A stretch of DNA of 33,943 bases, taken from positions 1-33,943 of the forward strand of contig CAMJUL010000044.1 of the NCBI GenBank assembly GCA_946408995.1, given 5' to 3'. Below, in pieces: positions 16,538 to 25,276 of the stretch (its first letter is position 1; each line of letters starts with the position of its first letter). The translations under genes and the position numbers were made by a program. Under the pieces are notes generated by a model. The model ran no database searches. It was not told where the DNA came from and was given only the letters and a program-made list of their open reading frames with translations. The stretch is from an uncultured Clostridia bacterium (GTDB lineage: Bacteria; Bacillota; Clostridia; Christensenellales; Aristaeellaceae).

Positions 16538-16585
16538 CCAAAGAGGGCGCGCAGGGGGCTTTCCCTCCCCGCGCGCCCTCTTTGG
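16538..16585 (+). repeat. Perfect 15-bp inverted repeat between binding protein and permease genes
   Basis: CCAAAGAGGGCGCGC (16538-16552) pairs perfectly with GCGCGCCCTCTTTGG (16571-16585) around an 18-base loop. No T run follows, so it is not a classical terminator. In this place such stems often protect the upstream mRNA and give more binding protein than permease. Confidence 0.75.
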
Positions 16586-16626
16586 ATCCCCTGCCGGCCC
16601 GCCGCCGCGGGTCTGAAGGAGGGCTT

Positions 16627-17550
16627 ATGTTCCACACCATCCTGAAGCGTGCGCTGCAGGCCGCCGCGGTGCTGGCGGTCGTGGCCCTTTTGATCTTCCT
16701 GATGCTGCGCGTGGTGCCCGGCGACCCGGTCACCACCCTCATGGGAGAGCACGCCAGCGCCGCTACCATTGCCCGCATGACCGCGGAGCTGGGGCTGGAC
16801 CAGCCCATCCACGTCCAGTTCCTGCGATACCTTGCCGGGGCCCTCCGGGGGGATTTCGGCACCAGCTATTCCCTGGGCAAGCCTGTTTCCGCCCTGATCG
16901 GCGCGGCCTTCATCAACACCCTGGTCCTCGCTGCCGCCGCGGCGCTGTTCGCCTGGGTGCTGGGGATCTTCTGCGGGATCGCCTCCGCCTGGAAAAAGAA
17001 TTCCTTCCCGGACCGTTTGTTTATGGGCTTGAGCCTGCTGGGGGTCTCCATGCCCGTCTTCCTGGTGGCCATGGTGCTTCAATATGTGTTCGCCTATCAT
17101 CTGCACTGGCTTCCCATCTCCGGCGTCAGCGGGTGGAAAAGCTTCATCCTGCCCGCCATCGCCCTGGGATGGAACTCCGCCGGAAGCATCGCAAGGCTCG
17201 TTCGCTCCTCGCTGCTGGAAGTCCTTCGGGCGGATTACATCGACACGGCCCGGGCCAAAGGCCGGGGGCAGGCCGGCGTCATGTTCCTGCACGCCCTCAA
17301 AAACACCCTCCTTCCGGTCATTACCATGATGGCCCTGCAGTTTTCGGGCCTGCTGTCCGGCGCCGTCATCACGGAGACGGTCTTTTCCATCAACGGCATC
17401 GGCCGTCTGGCCGTCCAGGCCATTTCCGGCCGGGACATTCCGCTGCTGCAGGGTACCGCGCTGTTTTCCACCGCGGTGGTCATTCTGGGCAATCTTCTGG
17501 CGGACTGCCTGTACGCTGTCCTGGATCCCCGGATCCGGAAGGAGGCCTGA
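16627..17550 (+). CDS. Peptide ABC transporter permease (DppB/OppB-like)
   Basis: A 307-residue integral membrane protein with six predicted helices. The N-terminus is typical (ILKRALQAAAVLAVVALLIFLML, then VVPGDPV). The binding-protein-dependent permease loop is present near residues 195-230 (RLVRSSLLEVLRADYIDTARAKG), which docks on the ATPase. The ATG at 16627 has GGAGGG about 5 bases upstream. It pairs with the permease encoded 2 bp downstream. Confidence 0.93.
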   Translation: MFHTILKRALQAAAVLAVVALLIFLMLRVVPGDPVTTLMGEHASAATIARMTAELGLDQPIHVQFLRYLAGALRGDFGTSYSLGKPVSALIGAAFINTLVLAAAAALFAWVLGIFCGIASAWKKNSFPDRLFMGLSLLGVSMPVFLVAMVLQYVFAYHLHWLPISGVSGWKSFILPAIALGWNSAGSIARLVRSSLLEVLRADYIDTARAKGRGQAGVMFLHALKNTLLPVITMMALQFSGLLSGAVITETVFSINGIGRLAVQAISGRDIPLLQGTALFSTAVVILGNLLADCLYAVLDPRIRKEA

Positions 17551-17552
17551 AG

Positions 17553-18452
17553 ATGTCCTTTTCATTCCGCCTCAGGGGCAAAAAGGCCCCTGACGTCACG
17601 CAGACCCCTGCCGGAGAGGCCCCGGGCCTCCGGAGCGTTCTTTGCCGGCTTGCCTCGGAAAACCGCCTGGCGGTCTTCTCCGCCCTGGTGATCCTCCTTG
17701 TCGTCCTCGCGGCGATTTTCGCCCCCCTCCTGACCCCCTATACCGAAAAAGAGATGGACCTGAAAAGCCGCCTCTCCCCGCCCAGCGCGGCACACCCTTT
17801 CGGCACCGACGAAGGCGGACGGGACATCCTGGCGCGGCTGCTCTTTGGGGCCCGGATTTCCCTGCTGGTGGGGGTGGTCCCCACCCTGCTGAGCATGGTC
17901 CTGGGGGCCGCTTTGGGCATGCTGGCCGGATATACCGGCGGGAAGACCGACGTTTTCATCATGCGGCTCGCGGACATCACCCTGGCCTTTCCCTCCATGC
18001 TGCTGGCCATGGTCATTATGTACACCCTCGGCAGCGGTCTTGTGAACGTCTTCCTGACCCTCGCCCTGGTCAACTGGGCCAGCGTGGCCCGGGTGGTCCG
18101 CGCCGAGACCCTGCGGCTGAAAAGCGCCGAATACGTCGACGCCGCCCGCATCATCGGGGTCCCGCGCCTGAAGGTCATCCGGCGGCATATCCTGCCCAAC
18201 TGCATGCCCACCCTGATCGTGCTGTTTACCCTGAATGTCCCCTCCTCCATCCTGACGGAAAGCAGCCTAAGCTTTCTGGGCCTTGGCATCCAGGCGCCCC
18301 AGGCCTCCTGGGGCCTGATGGTCAACGCGGGGCGGCAGTTCCTCTACAACGCCCCCTGGCTCAGCTTTATCCCGGGCCTTGCCATCATGGTGGTGGTCAT
18401 GGCCTTCAATTTCCTGGGGGACGGGCTCAGGGATGCCCTGGAGCCCCGGTAG
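17553..18452 (+). CDS. Peptide ABC transporter permease (DppC/OppC-like)
   Basis: A 299-residue permease with an N-terminal cytoplasmic segment, a first helix at about 40-62 (VFSALVILLVVLAAIFAPLL), the DppC-type motif HPFGTDEGGRDILARLLFGARISLLVG and the EAA-like loop AEYVDAARIIGVPRLKVIRRHILPN. It forms the translocation pore with the preceding permease. The start codon lies 2 bp after the upstream stop and uses GGAGG within the end of that gene. Confidence 0.93.
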   Translation: MSFSFRLRGKKAPDVTQTPAGEAPGLRSVLCRLASENRLAVFSALVILLVVLAAIFAPLLTPYTEKEMDLKSRLSPPSAAHPFGTDEGGRDILARLLFGARISLLVGVVPTLLSMVLGAALGMLAGYTGGKTDVFIMRLADITLAFPSMLLAMVIMYTLGSGLVNVFLTLALVNWASVARVVRAETLRLKSAEYVDAARIIGVPRLKVIRRHILPNCMPTLIVLFTLNVPSSILTESSLSFLGLGIQAPQASWGLMVNAGRQFLYNAPWLSFIPGLAIMVVVMAFNFLGDGLRDALEPR

Positions 18453-18470
18453 CCTATTCAAGGAGCTTGT

Positions 18471-19433
18471 ATGGAGCAATACACGCTGGAAGTCGAGCAT
18501 CTGAACGCGTCTTTTTTTACCCGGGCCGGGGAAGTCCAGGCGGTCAGGGACGTGTCCCTCCGGATCCCGCAGGGACAAATCGTCGGCATCGTCGGGGAAT
18601 CGGGCTGCGGGAAAAGCATGCTGGCCCGTTCCGTCATCGGCCTTCTTCGGGAACCCGGCCGCGTGGTCAGCGGGCGGATCCTTCTGGACGGGACGGACCT
18701 GCTGGCCCTTCCGGAGCGCGACAGGCGAAAGCTCCGGGGAAACCGGATCTCCATGGTCTTTCAGGAACCCATGACCAGCCTGAATCCGGTGATGAAGGTG
18801 GGCCCTCAGGTGGAAGAAGTGCTGCGCCTTCATACCTCCTGTACTGCAGGGGAAGCCCGGCAAAGGACCCTGGAGGTCTTCCGGGCCGCCGGTATCCCGG
18901 ACCCCGAGCGGCGGCTCCACTGTTATCCCCACCAGCTGTCGGGCGGGCTGCGTCAGCGGGTCATGATCGCCATGGCCATGGTGCTCCGGCCCCGCCTGCT
19001 GATCGCGGACGAGCCCACCACCGCCCTGGACGTCACGGTGGAGGCGCAGATCCTGCGCCTGATGCGTTCCCTTTGCGGCCTTGGCACCTCGGTAATGCTC
19101 ATCACCCACAGCCTGGGCGTCGTAGCCCGGGTCTGCGACCGGGTCTATGTCATGTACGCCGGGCAGATGGTGGAGCACGCAGATACCCTGACCCTGTTCC
19201 AGCACCCCCTTCACCCCTATACCCGGGGGCTCCTTGACGCCGTTTCCTCCCTTCTTCGGGAGGGGGAGCGCCTGGATACCATCCCAGGCCTCGTTCCAAG
19301 CCTTCTCCATCCCCCCGCCGGCTGTGCCTTTGCCCCCCGGTGCCCGCAGTGCCGGGCAGAATGCGCTTCCCCGGCGGACCTCCGGGAGGCCGCCCCCGGA
19401 CATCTGGTTCGCTGCCCCTTTGTCCCCTGCTGA
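18471..19433 (+). CDS. Peptide ABC transporter ATPase (DppD/OppD-like)
   Basis: A 320-residue ATPase with Walker [10 protein letters not shown], the Q-loop [11 protein letters not shown], signature LSGGLRQR, Walker [13 protein letters not shown] and the switch histidine in [12 protein letters not shown]. The C-terminal oligopeptide-transporter extension contains the cysteine cluster [14 protein letters not shown], which in this family can hold an iron-sulfur centre. It energises import together with the second ATPase encoded downstream. The start has AAGGAG upstream. Confidence 0.93.
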   Translation: MEQYTLEVEHLNASFFTRAGEVQAVRDVSLRIPQGQIVGIVGESGCGKSMLARSVIGLLREPGRVVSGRILLDGTDLLALPERDRRKLRGNRISMVFQEPMTSLNPVMKVGPQVEEVLRLHTSCTAGEARQRTLEVFRAAGIPDPERRLHCYPHQLSGGLRQRVMIAMAMVLRPRLLIADEPTTALDVTVEAQILRLMRSLCGLGTSVMLITHSLGVVARVCDRVYVMYAGQMVEHADTLTLFQHPLHPYTRGLLDAVSSLLREGERLDTIPGLVPSLLHPPAGCAFAPRCPQCRAECASPADLREAAPGHLVRCPFVPC

Positions 19434-19456
19434 TCTTCCGCCGTCTGGAGGCCGAT

Positions 19457-20422
19457 ATGGAAAACCTTCTGCTGGAAGCCAAAGACCTGGTCAAGGAATT
19501 CCCCGCCGGACGCAGAAAAAAGCTGCATGCCGTCTCCGGCGTGTCCCTGCGGCTGTACCGGGGGGAAACGCTGGGGCTGGTGGGCGAATCCGGCTGCGGA
19601 AAATCGACCCTTGCGCGGCTGATGGTCCGCCTGATCACGCCCACCTCCGGACAGATCCTGATGGATGGGATCGACCTGACCGCCCTCTCCGACAAGGCCT
19701 ACAGCCCCTACCGCCGCCGGCTCCAGATGGTCTTTCAGGACCCGTATGCTTCCCTGGATCCCCGTATGACCGTCCGGGATCTGATCGCCGAGCCCATGGA
19801 GACCTTCCGCGCATGCCCCTCAGGGAAGGAAACCACGCGGAAGGTCCGGGCCCTGCTGGAAGCAGTGGGCCTGCCGCAGGAGGCCCTGTACCGCTATCCG
19901 GGGCAGTTCTCCGGGGGGCAGCGGCAGCGCATCGGCATCGCCCGGGCCATTTCCCAGGACCCGGACCTCATTGTCTGTGACGAACCGGTTTCCGCCCTGG
20001 ACATCTCCGTGCAGAATCAGATCCTGAACCTGCTTTCCGACCTGAAAAAGGCCCGGGGCATGGCTTACCTGTTCATCAGCCATGATTTGACCGTGGTGCG
20101 CCACCTCTCCGACCGGGTCGCCGTCATGTTCCTGGGACGGATTTGCGAAACTGGCCCCACCCGGCAGGTCTTTGCCGCCCCCATGCATCCTTACACCCGC
20201 CTTCTGCTGAACGCGGTCCCCCGGCCGGACCCCCTCCTTGGCAGGGAGGACCTTCCCCTGCTGACCGGAGAGGTGCCCAGCGCCGTGGACCCGCCTTCCG
20301 GCTGCCGCTTCCGCACCCGCTGCCCCTATGCCCGGGAAAAATGTGCCCGGGAGGTCCCCTCCTTCGCCGTCCGCGACGGGCAGGAGGCGGCCTGCCATTT
20401 CCCCCTGCCCGCCCCGTCCTGA
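19457..20422 (+). CDS. Peptide ABC transporter ATPase (DppF/OppF-like)
   Basis: A 321-residue ATPase with Walker [11 protein letters not shown]-loop VFQDPYASLDPRM, signature FSGGQRQR, Walker B LIVCDEPVSALD and H-loop FISHDLTVVRHL. The C-terminal extension CRFRTRCPYAREKC is typical of the family. The TCTGGAGG site supports the ATG at 19457; longer in-frame forms overlap the preceding ATPase gene. It ends the five-gene importer; the next gene has its own promoter. Confidence 0.93.
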   Translation: MENLLLEAKDLVKEFPAGRRKKLHAVSGVSLRLYRGETLGLVGESGCGKSTLARLMVRLITPTSGQILMDGIDLTALSDKAYSPYRRRLQMVFQDPYASLDPRMTVRDLIAEPMETFRACPSGKETTRKVRALLEAVGLPQEALYRYPGQFSGGQRQRIGIARAISQDPDLIVCDEPVSALDISVQNQILNLLSDLKKARGMAYLFISHDLTVVRHLSDRVAVMFLGRICETGPTRQVFAAPMHPYTRLLLNAVPRPDPLLGREDLPLLTGEVPSAVDPPSGCRFRTRCPYAREKCAREVPSFAVRDGQEAACHFPLPAPS

Positions 20423-20453
20423 CCTGTTCCCCGCGGCAAACGGATCTTCCGCT

Positions 20454-20487
20454 TGCTGGACATTTGTTGGACGTCCTGTGCTACACT
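20454..20487 (+). promoter_or_regulatory. Promoter with tandem TGYTGGACR repeats
   Basis: TGCTGGACA (20454-20462) and TGTTGGACG (20465-20473) are spaced by an 11-bp period. TACACT (20482-20487) begins 8 bp after the second repeat. Geometry and sequence match the promoter at 4814-4847, which suggests a shared activator, probably the SARP-like response regulator. Confidence 0.72.
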
Positions 20488-20568
20488 GTTTTCACCTGGA
20501 CCGGCCCTGCGCCGTTCAGCCCCGCCGCAAGCATGCGGCATCTTCGACTTTTACAGGAGGCAAATCCG

Positions 20569-21933
20569 ATGAAACGCGTTCTTTCCCTTGGCCTTGCGGC
20601 CCTTCTGGCCGTTTCTTCCCTCTCCGCCGCACTGGGTGAAGAGGATCCCGGCCTCGATTTCCATCCCGCGGAAACCGTGGAGGAGTCCTCCGAAAACGGA
20701 TATGAAAGCGACACTGGCGACGTCCTGGAATACCTTGGCGATCCGGATGAGCCTTTTTCGCAGGACCTGATCGTCTCTTCCGACCCCGGGGACGATGAGG
20801 AGGAATCTGACAGCGAGGAAAGCGGCTATTCCTTTGAGACCGACGAATACTATTTTGATCCGCCCGTGTACATGTTTGTCTACACCGACAATTACGGGGA
20901 TCTGAACGTCCGGAACAATCCGGATACCCGGGGCACCACGGTCATCGGCCGCCTTCCCTACGGCACCCGGGTGAAGATCGTCGCCCAGCCCCGGTCCGCC
21001 CCGGACTGGTACATGATCGAGTTCCTGGGGGGACGCGGCGACGCGGGCTACGTCATGCAGCGCTACCTTGTGGACAATCCTCCGGCCCCCAAGCCCCAGA
21101 AGCGCTCCTCCGAAAGCGGGCAGAAGGAAAGCAGCTCCGGCCAGCAGAGCCAGGCCGCCCAGGGGCTTCAGGATCTGAACCGGCAGCTTGCCACGGCCGG
21201 CTCCTTCGCCTCGCCCCTGTCCGCAGTCGTCCGCGCGTCCCGCACGACCGGCCGGGTCAATTTCCGCGTCGGCCCCAGCATGTCCTCTGATCTGATCTTC
21301 CCGCTGCCGGACGGCCATCCGCTGACGGTCCTTGGCGCCACCGACGACTGGTATCAGGTGATGGACGCGCAAAGCGGCAGGGTCGGCTACATCCACAAGA
21401 ACTACGTCAGCGTGCAGGCCGTATCCCTGATCAGCGTATCCTCCGGCGCCCCCAAGGAGCAGCTGGGCCGTCTGAGCGTGAACGGGGAGTTCTCCCTCCA
21501 GTGCCGGCTGCCGGAGGGCTATCAGCTGCAGGTCATCAGCACCCAAAGCTCCAGGATCACCGCATCCATCACCTCCACGGATCTCTCAAAGCCGGTGCTC
21601 TACCTGACCATCGCCTACAGCGAGCTGTACTCCGGCGCCCGCCGGCTGAATGATTTCGGCCCGGACGATCTTCTGGTGCTGGAAAGCACCTTTACCAACA
21701 TGAACCAGGTGGAAATCTCCTACCGTCAGACCGCCTACGGCACCAAGCTCCTGGTGGCCCGTGAAACCGGCGCGGACGCCGATTTTGTGGACATTTTCAC
21801 GGTCTACATGGGCTATGCCATCGAGTTCGTCATGACGCCCAATCCCGGAAGCGCGGACAAGACGCTGACCGAAAAGCAGGTCCAGATGTGCGTGGATTTC
21901 CTGAGCGACCTGGATTTTGTCCAGGTCCGCTGA
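20569..21933 (+). CDS. Secreted protein with two SH3-like domains
   Basis: A 454-residue protein. A signal peptide (1-23, ending AALG) is followed by a strongly acidic low-complexity segment (about 24-95). The first bacterial SH3 domain (about 98-168) shows GDLNVRNNPDTRGTTVIGRLPYGTRV. A serine/glutamine-rich linker (175-215) leads to the second SH3 domain (about 222-285, GRVNFRVGPSMSSD and GYIHKNYV). A C-terminal domain of about 165 residues is not recognised. SH3 domains of this kind usually bind cell-wall peptides. The ATG at 20569 has ACAGGAGG upstream. It carries the same repeat-type promoter as the second peptide operon, so it probably belongs to that regulon. Confidence 0.85.
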   Translation: MKRVLSLGLAALLAVSSLSAALGEEDPGLDFHPAETVEESSENGYESDTGDVLEYLGDPDEPFSQDLIVSSDPGDDEEESDSEESGYSFETDEYYFDPPVYMFVYTDNYGDLNVRNNPDTRGTTVIGRLPYGTRVKIVAQPRSAPDWYMIEFLGGRGDAGYVMQRYLVDNPPAPKPQKRSSESGQKESSSGQQSQAAQGLQDLNRQLATAGSFASPLSAVVRASRTTGRVNFRVGPSMSSDLIFPLPDGHPLTVLGATDDWYQVMDAQSGRVGYIHKNYVSVQAVSLISVSSGAPKEQLGRLSVNGEFSLQCRLPEGYQLQVISTQSSRITASITSTDLSKPVLYLTIAYSELYSGARRLNDFGPDDLLVLESTFTNMNQVEISYRQTAYGTKLLVARETGADADFVDIFTVYMGYAIEFVMTPNPGSADKTLTEKQVQMCVDFLSDLDFVQVR

Positions 21934-21952
21934 GGATCCCGCTCTCCGCTGC

Positions 21953-22002
21953 CAGGCAGGGGCCCTTCCCCGTATCAATCCCCGGGGAACATTCCCTGCC
22001 TG
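21953..22002 (+). terminator. Hairpin after the SH3-protein gene
   Basis: CAGGCAGGG (21953-21961) pairs with CCCTGCCTG (21994-22002), with an inner TTCCCC/GGGGAA pair. There is no T run, so termination would be weak; it may separate or stabilise transcripts. Confidence 0.4.
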
Positions 22003-22099
22003 AAGACAGACGATGCGGACCTTTGATACCGTTTGGCCGCGGCCTGACGGAAACAGGATCCGGAGGGAACCCCTCCGAAAACGATTCGAGGAGAACAGT

Positions 22100-22708
22100 A
22101 TGAAAACGGATGTGATTTGTGTCAACAGCTTGGGCGCGCAGATGGATGCGGCCCTGACGCAGGCGGATAAGGTTGCCGCCTACAAGGAGCTCTCCCACAA
22201 GGGCGCCCTTCATCTGCGCCTTCTGACGGAAGAAATGATGGGCATGATGCGCTCCATCACCGGCGAAAAGGAAGGCACCTTCTGGATCGAGGATACGCCC
22301 GACGGCGTCTTCCAGCTGCACCTGCGGGTGGTGACCCCCATGGACAGCGAAAAACGGGATCAGCTCCTGTCCGCCTCCACCTCCGGGAAAAACGAATACG
22401 CCAGGGGGCTGATGGGCCGGCTGCGGGATTTTTTTTCCCGCGGTCTCTCCCAGGACGGCTCCCTTCCCCCCAGCCCGCTGCTGGCCCCGGCTGTTTTTGA
22501 AAGTTCCTCCTCCCCGACCCTGGATTGGGAATGGACCATGACCTCCTATCAGGCGGAGCTTTCCGTCCTGGTCAGGCAGAAGGACCCTGCCTCCTGCGAG
22601 ATGTGGGACGAACTGGAAAAATCCGTCGTCGCGCATGTGGCGGACGAAGTCCGGGTCAGCATCCACGGATCCGACGCGGAAATGATCATTTACAAAAAAC
22701 TGGTCTGA
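22100..22708 (+). CDS. Uncharacterised cytoplasmic protein next to the SpoIIE-type phosphatase
   Basis: A 202-residue soluble protein with no signal peptide or membrane segment. The segment HLRLLTEEMMGMMRSITG and the later SGKNEYARGLMGRLRDFF weakly recall the N-box and G-box regions of RsbW-type GHKL kinases, but the conserved Asn and DxGxG residues are missing. The C-terminal third is acidic. The ATG at 22100 has CGAGGAG upstream. Position just before a PP2C phosphatase would suit a partner-switching partner, but that is inference. I cannot assign it to a known family with confidence. Confidence 0.75.
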   Translation: MKTDVICVNSLGAQMDAALTQADKVAAYKELSHKGALHLRLLTEEMMGMMRSITGEKEGTFWIEDTPDGVFQLHLRVVTPMDSEKRDQLLSASTSGKNEYARGLMGRLRDFFSRGLSQDGSLPPSPLLAPAVFESSSSPTLDWEWTMTSYQAELSVLVRQKDPASCEMWDELEKSVVAHVADEVRVSIHGSDAEMIIYKKLV

Positions 22709-22809
22709 ACCCAGACCCTCAAGGCCCGTTTCCCTACCGGACGCGGGCCCCTTCTTGTCCCGGACAGCTTCCGTCCTTCCGGAAGACGCTTTGATCAGGG
22801 GGGCATGCC

Positions 22810-24555
22810 ATGCGCAACCGCAAATCCGTTCGTCAGATGAACGATTGGGAGCTGCTGAGCCACTCCATGCAGAGCCGGGTGTTTCGCCTGACCCTGCTCA
22901 GCGGCGTGATCCTTTGGATCGTTTCCCTGGCCGTGGGGCTTTACCTGTATTCCCGTTCCCTGGTCCGCCAGTATATCACGCAGTCCTACGTGCTGGTGCG
23001 CAGCGCCGCCCTTCTCACCGAAACAGCTGTCGACGAGGACCAGTTCACCCGGGAAGTCATGGAGATTTACCGGTCCCTGACGCCGGAGGAACGGGCCCAG
23101 ACCGGCACGGAAGCGTATCGCCAGCGCTTCGCCCATGCCGCCGCCAGTCCAGCCTACAAGATCCTTGAAAACACCCTGAAGGAATTCAGCGAGGCCAGCG
23201 ACGTTCGCGACCTGTATTTTGCCGTGTACGACCGCCAGAACCTGGCCCTGGTCTACTTCTGTGATCCGGGGCCGGGGGACAGCCCTCCCGAGCACATGCC
23301 CGGGGAATGGGATCCCCTGGAGGAAAGCGCGCTCAAGCTCTTCCTCAACTGGGACGGGAAAACCCCCATGAACGACCAGGGGCGGACCAGCATCCTGGGA
23401 TGGGTGTGCACCAGCGGATACCCCCTGAAAAACGCCGACGGGACCATTAACGGGTATCTGCTGGGCGACATCACCATGGACAGGATCTGGAACGGCATGC
23501 AGGTCTTCGCCGTCCAGTTTACCCTCGCCATGCTGCTGGTCGTGCTGCTGACCGGCTTGTTCATCGCCCGGCGGATTAAAAAGAATCACGTCATTCCCAT
23601 CACCCGTATTTCCGACGCGGCACAAAAGTATGTCACCGACCGCAGAAACGGCCAGACCGCTTCCCATTTTGCCGCCCTGGACATTCACACCGGGGACGAG
23701 GTGGAAAACCTCAGCCTGATCATGGCGGACATGGAACGGGACCTGAACGCGTATGAGGAAGACCTGAAGCGGATCACCGCGGAGGAGGAGCGCATCAGGA
23801 CCGAGCTCGATCTGGCCAAACGCATCCAGGCGAACATGCTGCCCAGACGGTTCCCGCCCTTCCCGGACCGGAAAGATCTGGATATCTATGCCTCCATGAC
23901 CCCCGCCAAAGAGGTTGGCGGAGACTTTTATGATTTCTTTTTGATTGATCCGGACCATCTGGGCATGGTCATCGCTGATGTCAGCGGAAAAGGCATTCCC
24001 GCCGCGCTGTTCATGATGGCCTCCCGGATCCTGCTCCGCCAATACGCCCTGTCCGGCTTAAAGCCCTCCCAAATCCTGGACGCGGCCAACCGGCAGATCT
24101 GCGACAACAACCCGGAGCAGATGTTCGTCACCGTCTGGCTCGGCATCCTGGACCTGAGGACCGGCCATCTGGTGGCGGCCAACGCCGGTCACGAGTATCC
24201 GGTCCTCCGTCAGCCCGGGGAGCCCTTTGCCCTCTACCGGGACAAGCACGGCTTTGTACTGGGCGGCATGGAAACCGTCCGCTATCGGGATTATGAACTG
24301 GACCTGAAGGAAGGCGCCTGCCTCCTCCTGTACACCGACGGGATCCCGGAGGCTACCAACGCCCGGTCGGAACTGTTCGGTGTCCCCCGGATGCTGGACG
24401 CCCTTAACGCCGCTCCGGAGGAAGACGCCCGTGGCCTGGTGGAGCACCTGAAACAGACTGCCCAGCGCTTCGCCGGGGAAGCGTCCCAGTTTGACGACAT
24501 GACCCTGCTGGCCATACGCTACCTGGGCAACAATTCCCTGCCGGAGGAACCCTGA
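22810..24555 (+). CDS. Membrane-bound SpoIIE/RsbU-type PP2C phosphatase
   Basis: A 581-residue protein with a first membrane helix (about 31-53), an extracytoplasmic sensor region (54-230), a second helix (about 232-254) and a HAMP-like linker (255-310). A coiled coil (312-345) and a PP2C/SpoIIE catalytic domain (about 350-570) follow. The metal-binding aspartates are visible in GGDFYDFF, IADVSGKGIPAALFM, LLYTDGIPEA and QFDDMTLLAI. Such enzymes dephosphorylate anti-anti-sigma (STAS) proteins in response to an outside signal. No STAS protein is encoded here. The unknown gene at 22100 precedes it by about 100 bp, and a strong terminator follows. Confidence 0.92.
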   Translation: MRNRKSVRQMNDWELLSHSMQSRVFRLTLLSGVILWIVSLAVGLYLYSRSLVRQYITQSYVLVRSAALLTETAVDEDQFTREVMEIYRSLTPEERAQTGTEAYRQRFAHAAASPAYKILENTLKEFSEASDVRDLYFAVYDRQNLALVYFCDPGPGDSPPEHMPGEWDPLEESALKLFLNWDGKTPMNDQGRTSILGWVCTSGYPLKNADGTINGYLLGDITMDRIWNGMQVFAVQFTLAMLLVVLLTGLFIARRIKKNHVIPITRISDAAQKYVTDRRNGQTASHFAALDIHTGDEVENLSLIMADMERDLNAYEEDLKRITAEEERIRTELDLAKRIQANMLPRRFPPFPDRKDLDIYASMTPAKEVGGDFYDFFLIDPDHLGMVIADVSGKGIPAALFMMASRILLRQYALSGLKPSQILDAANRQICDNNPEQMFVTVWLGILDLRTGHLVAANAGHEYPVLRQPGEPFALYRDKHGFVLGGMETVRYRDYELDLKEGACLLLYTDGIPEATNARSELFGVPRMLDALNAAPEEDARGLVEHLKQTAQRFAGEASQFDDMTLLAIRYLGNNSLPEEP

Positions 24556-24562
24556 ACCCCTG

Positions 24563-24594
24563 AAATCCCCGCGTTAAAGGACGCGGGGATTTTT
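24563..24594 (+). terminator. Rho-independent terminator
   Basis: AAATCCCCGCGT and ACGCGGGGATTT form a 12-bp stem around a 6-base loop (TAAAGG), followed by T residues. It ends the phosphatase transcript. Confidence 0.92.
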
Positions 24595-24690
24595 CCGTCC
24601 CCAGCCGGCGGTGTTTTTCCGCCTTCAAAGGCCTCCTGCACCACCCCTTCCGGGCATCCGGAAAAGCGCTGACAGATTTAAAAAAAAAGC

Positions 24691-24718
24691 TTGCATTTTC
24701 CTGAAATTGTGGTATACT
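24691..24718 (+). promoter_or_regulatory. Promoter of the tRNA gene
   Basis: TTGCAT (24691-24696), a 16-base spacer and TATACT (24713-24718) lie 20 bases before the mature tRNA 5' end. Confidence 0.75.
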
Positions 24719-24737
24719 TATCAGGCTCTCAGTTGAT

Positions 24738-24814
24738 GCGCCCTTAGCTCAGCTGGATAGAGTGTTTGACTACGAATCAAAAGGCCGTGAGTTCGAATCT
24801 CGCAGGGCGCACCA
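24738..24814 (+). tRNA. tRNA-Arg (anticodon ACG)
   Basis: A full cloverleaf is present: acceptor GCGCCCT/AGGGCGC, D-arm GCTCAGCTGGATAGAGT, anticodon stem TTTGA/TCAAA with loop CTACGAA (anticodon ACG), and T-arm GTGAG-TTCGAAT-CTCGC. The 3' CCA is encoded. ACG normally becomes inosine-containing and reads CGN arginine codons. Confidence 0.95.
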
Positions 24815-24817
24815 AAG

Positions 24818-24862
24818 AAAAAGCCCCGGAAACCTTGGAAATCAAGGGTTCCGGGGCTTTTT
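24818..24862 (+). terminator. Rho-independent terminator after tRNA-Arg
   Basis: AAAAAGCCCCGGAA (24818-24831) pairs perfectly with TTCCGGGGCTTTTT (24849-24862), with an inner CCTTG/CAAGG stem. Symmetric A and T runs would let it work on both strands. Confidence 0.93.
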
Positions 24863-24950
24863 CATGCTGAAAACGAAAGCGGGAATTTGAGGAAAAAAGA
24901 GGGGTTTTGAGGAAGTTTTAAAAAAATTTGGGGGTCAGATCGGGGGCCAG

Positions 24951-25276
24951 TTAAATTCGCCAGGGGGCGTATTTCCAAATCAGCCGCGTGTCAAGAATCC
25001 AAACTTCATGAAGATAACCGAGTTTTTTCATTTTTTCTTTAACTAAGCTGTAATCCTTGCCATTGAATTCGGCAAATTCTTCGTCCGTCATGTAGTTTGG
25101 ATTTTCGAAGCTGATGATGTGCTGATAATAGTCCATTGTATACAGCTTGTTCGAGACTTCATCCGGGCGAGCCGGGCATTGTACAGTTCCTGCCTGGCAC
25201 GGACATCTGCTTCCAGCCTTGCACGCCCTTTCGCGTCAGTACAGTATTCCAGCTCCAGCACGCCGATTAACGCCAT
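24951..25276 (-). pseudogene. Frameshifted remnant of an unrecognised gene
   Basis: Two overlapping minus-strand frames read as one protein. The first runs from 25276 (MALIGVLELEYCTDAKG through RQELYNAR), and the second continues with RPDEVSNKLYTMDYYQH and on to KYAPWRI at the stop near 24951. The switch needs a frameshift near 25165. Frame 1 has an open extension upstream toward about 25345 (CPDRFKGWKKLSQHK), so the original start is unclear. The family is not recognised. It lies between the tRNA and the TetR promoter in a less GC-rich segment, which is consistent with decayed acquired DNA. Confidence 0.45.
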
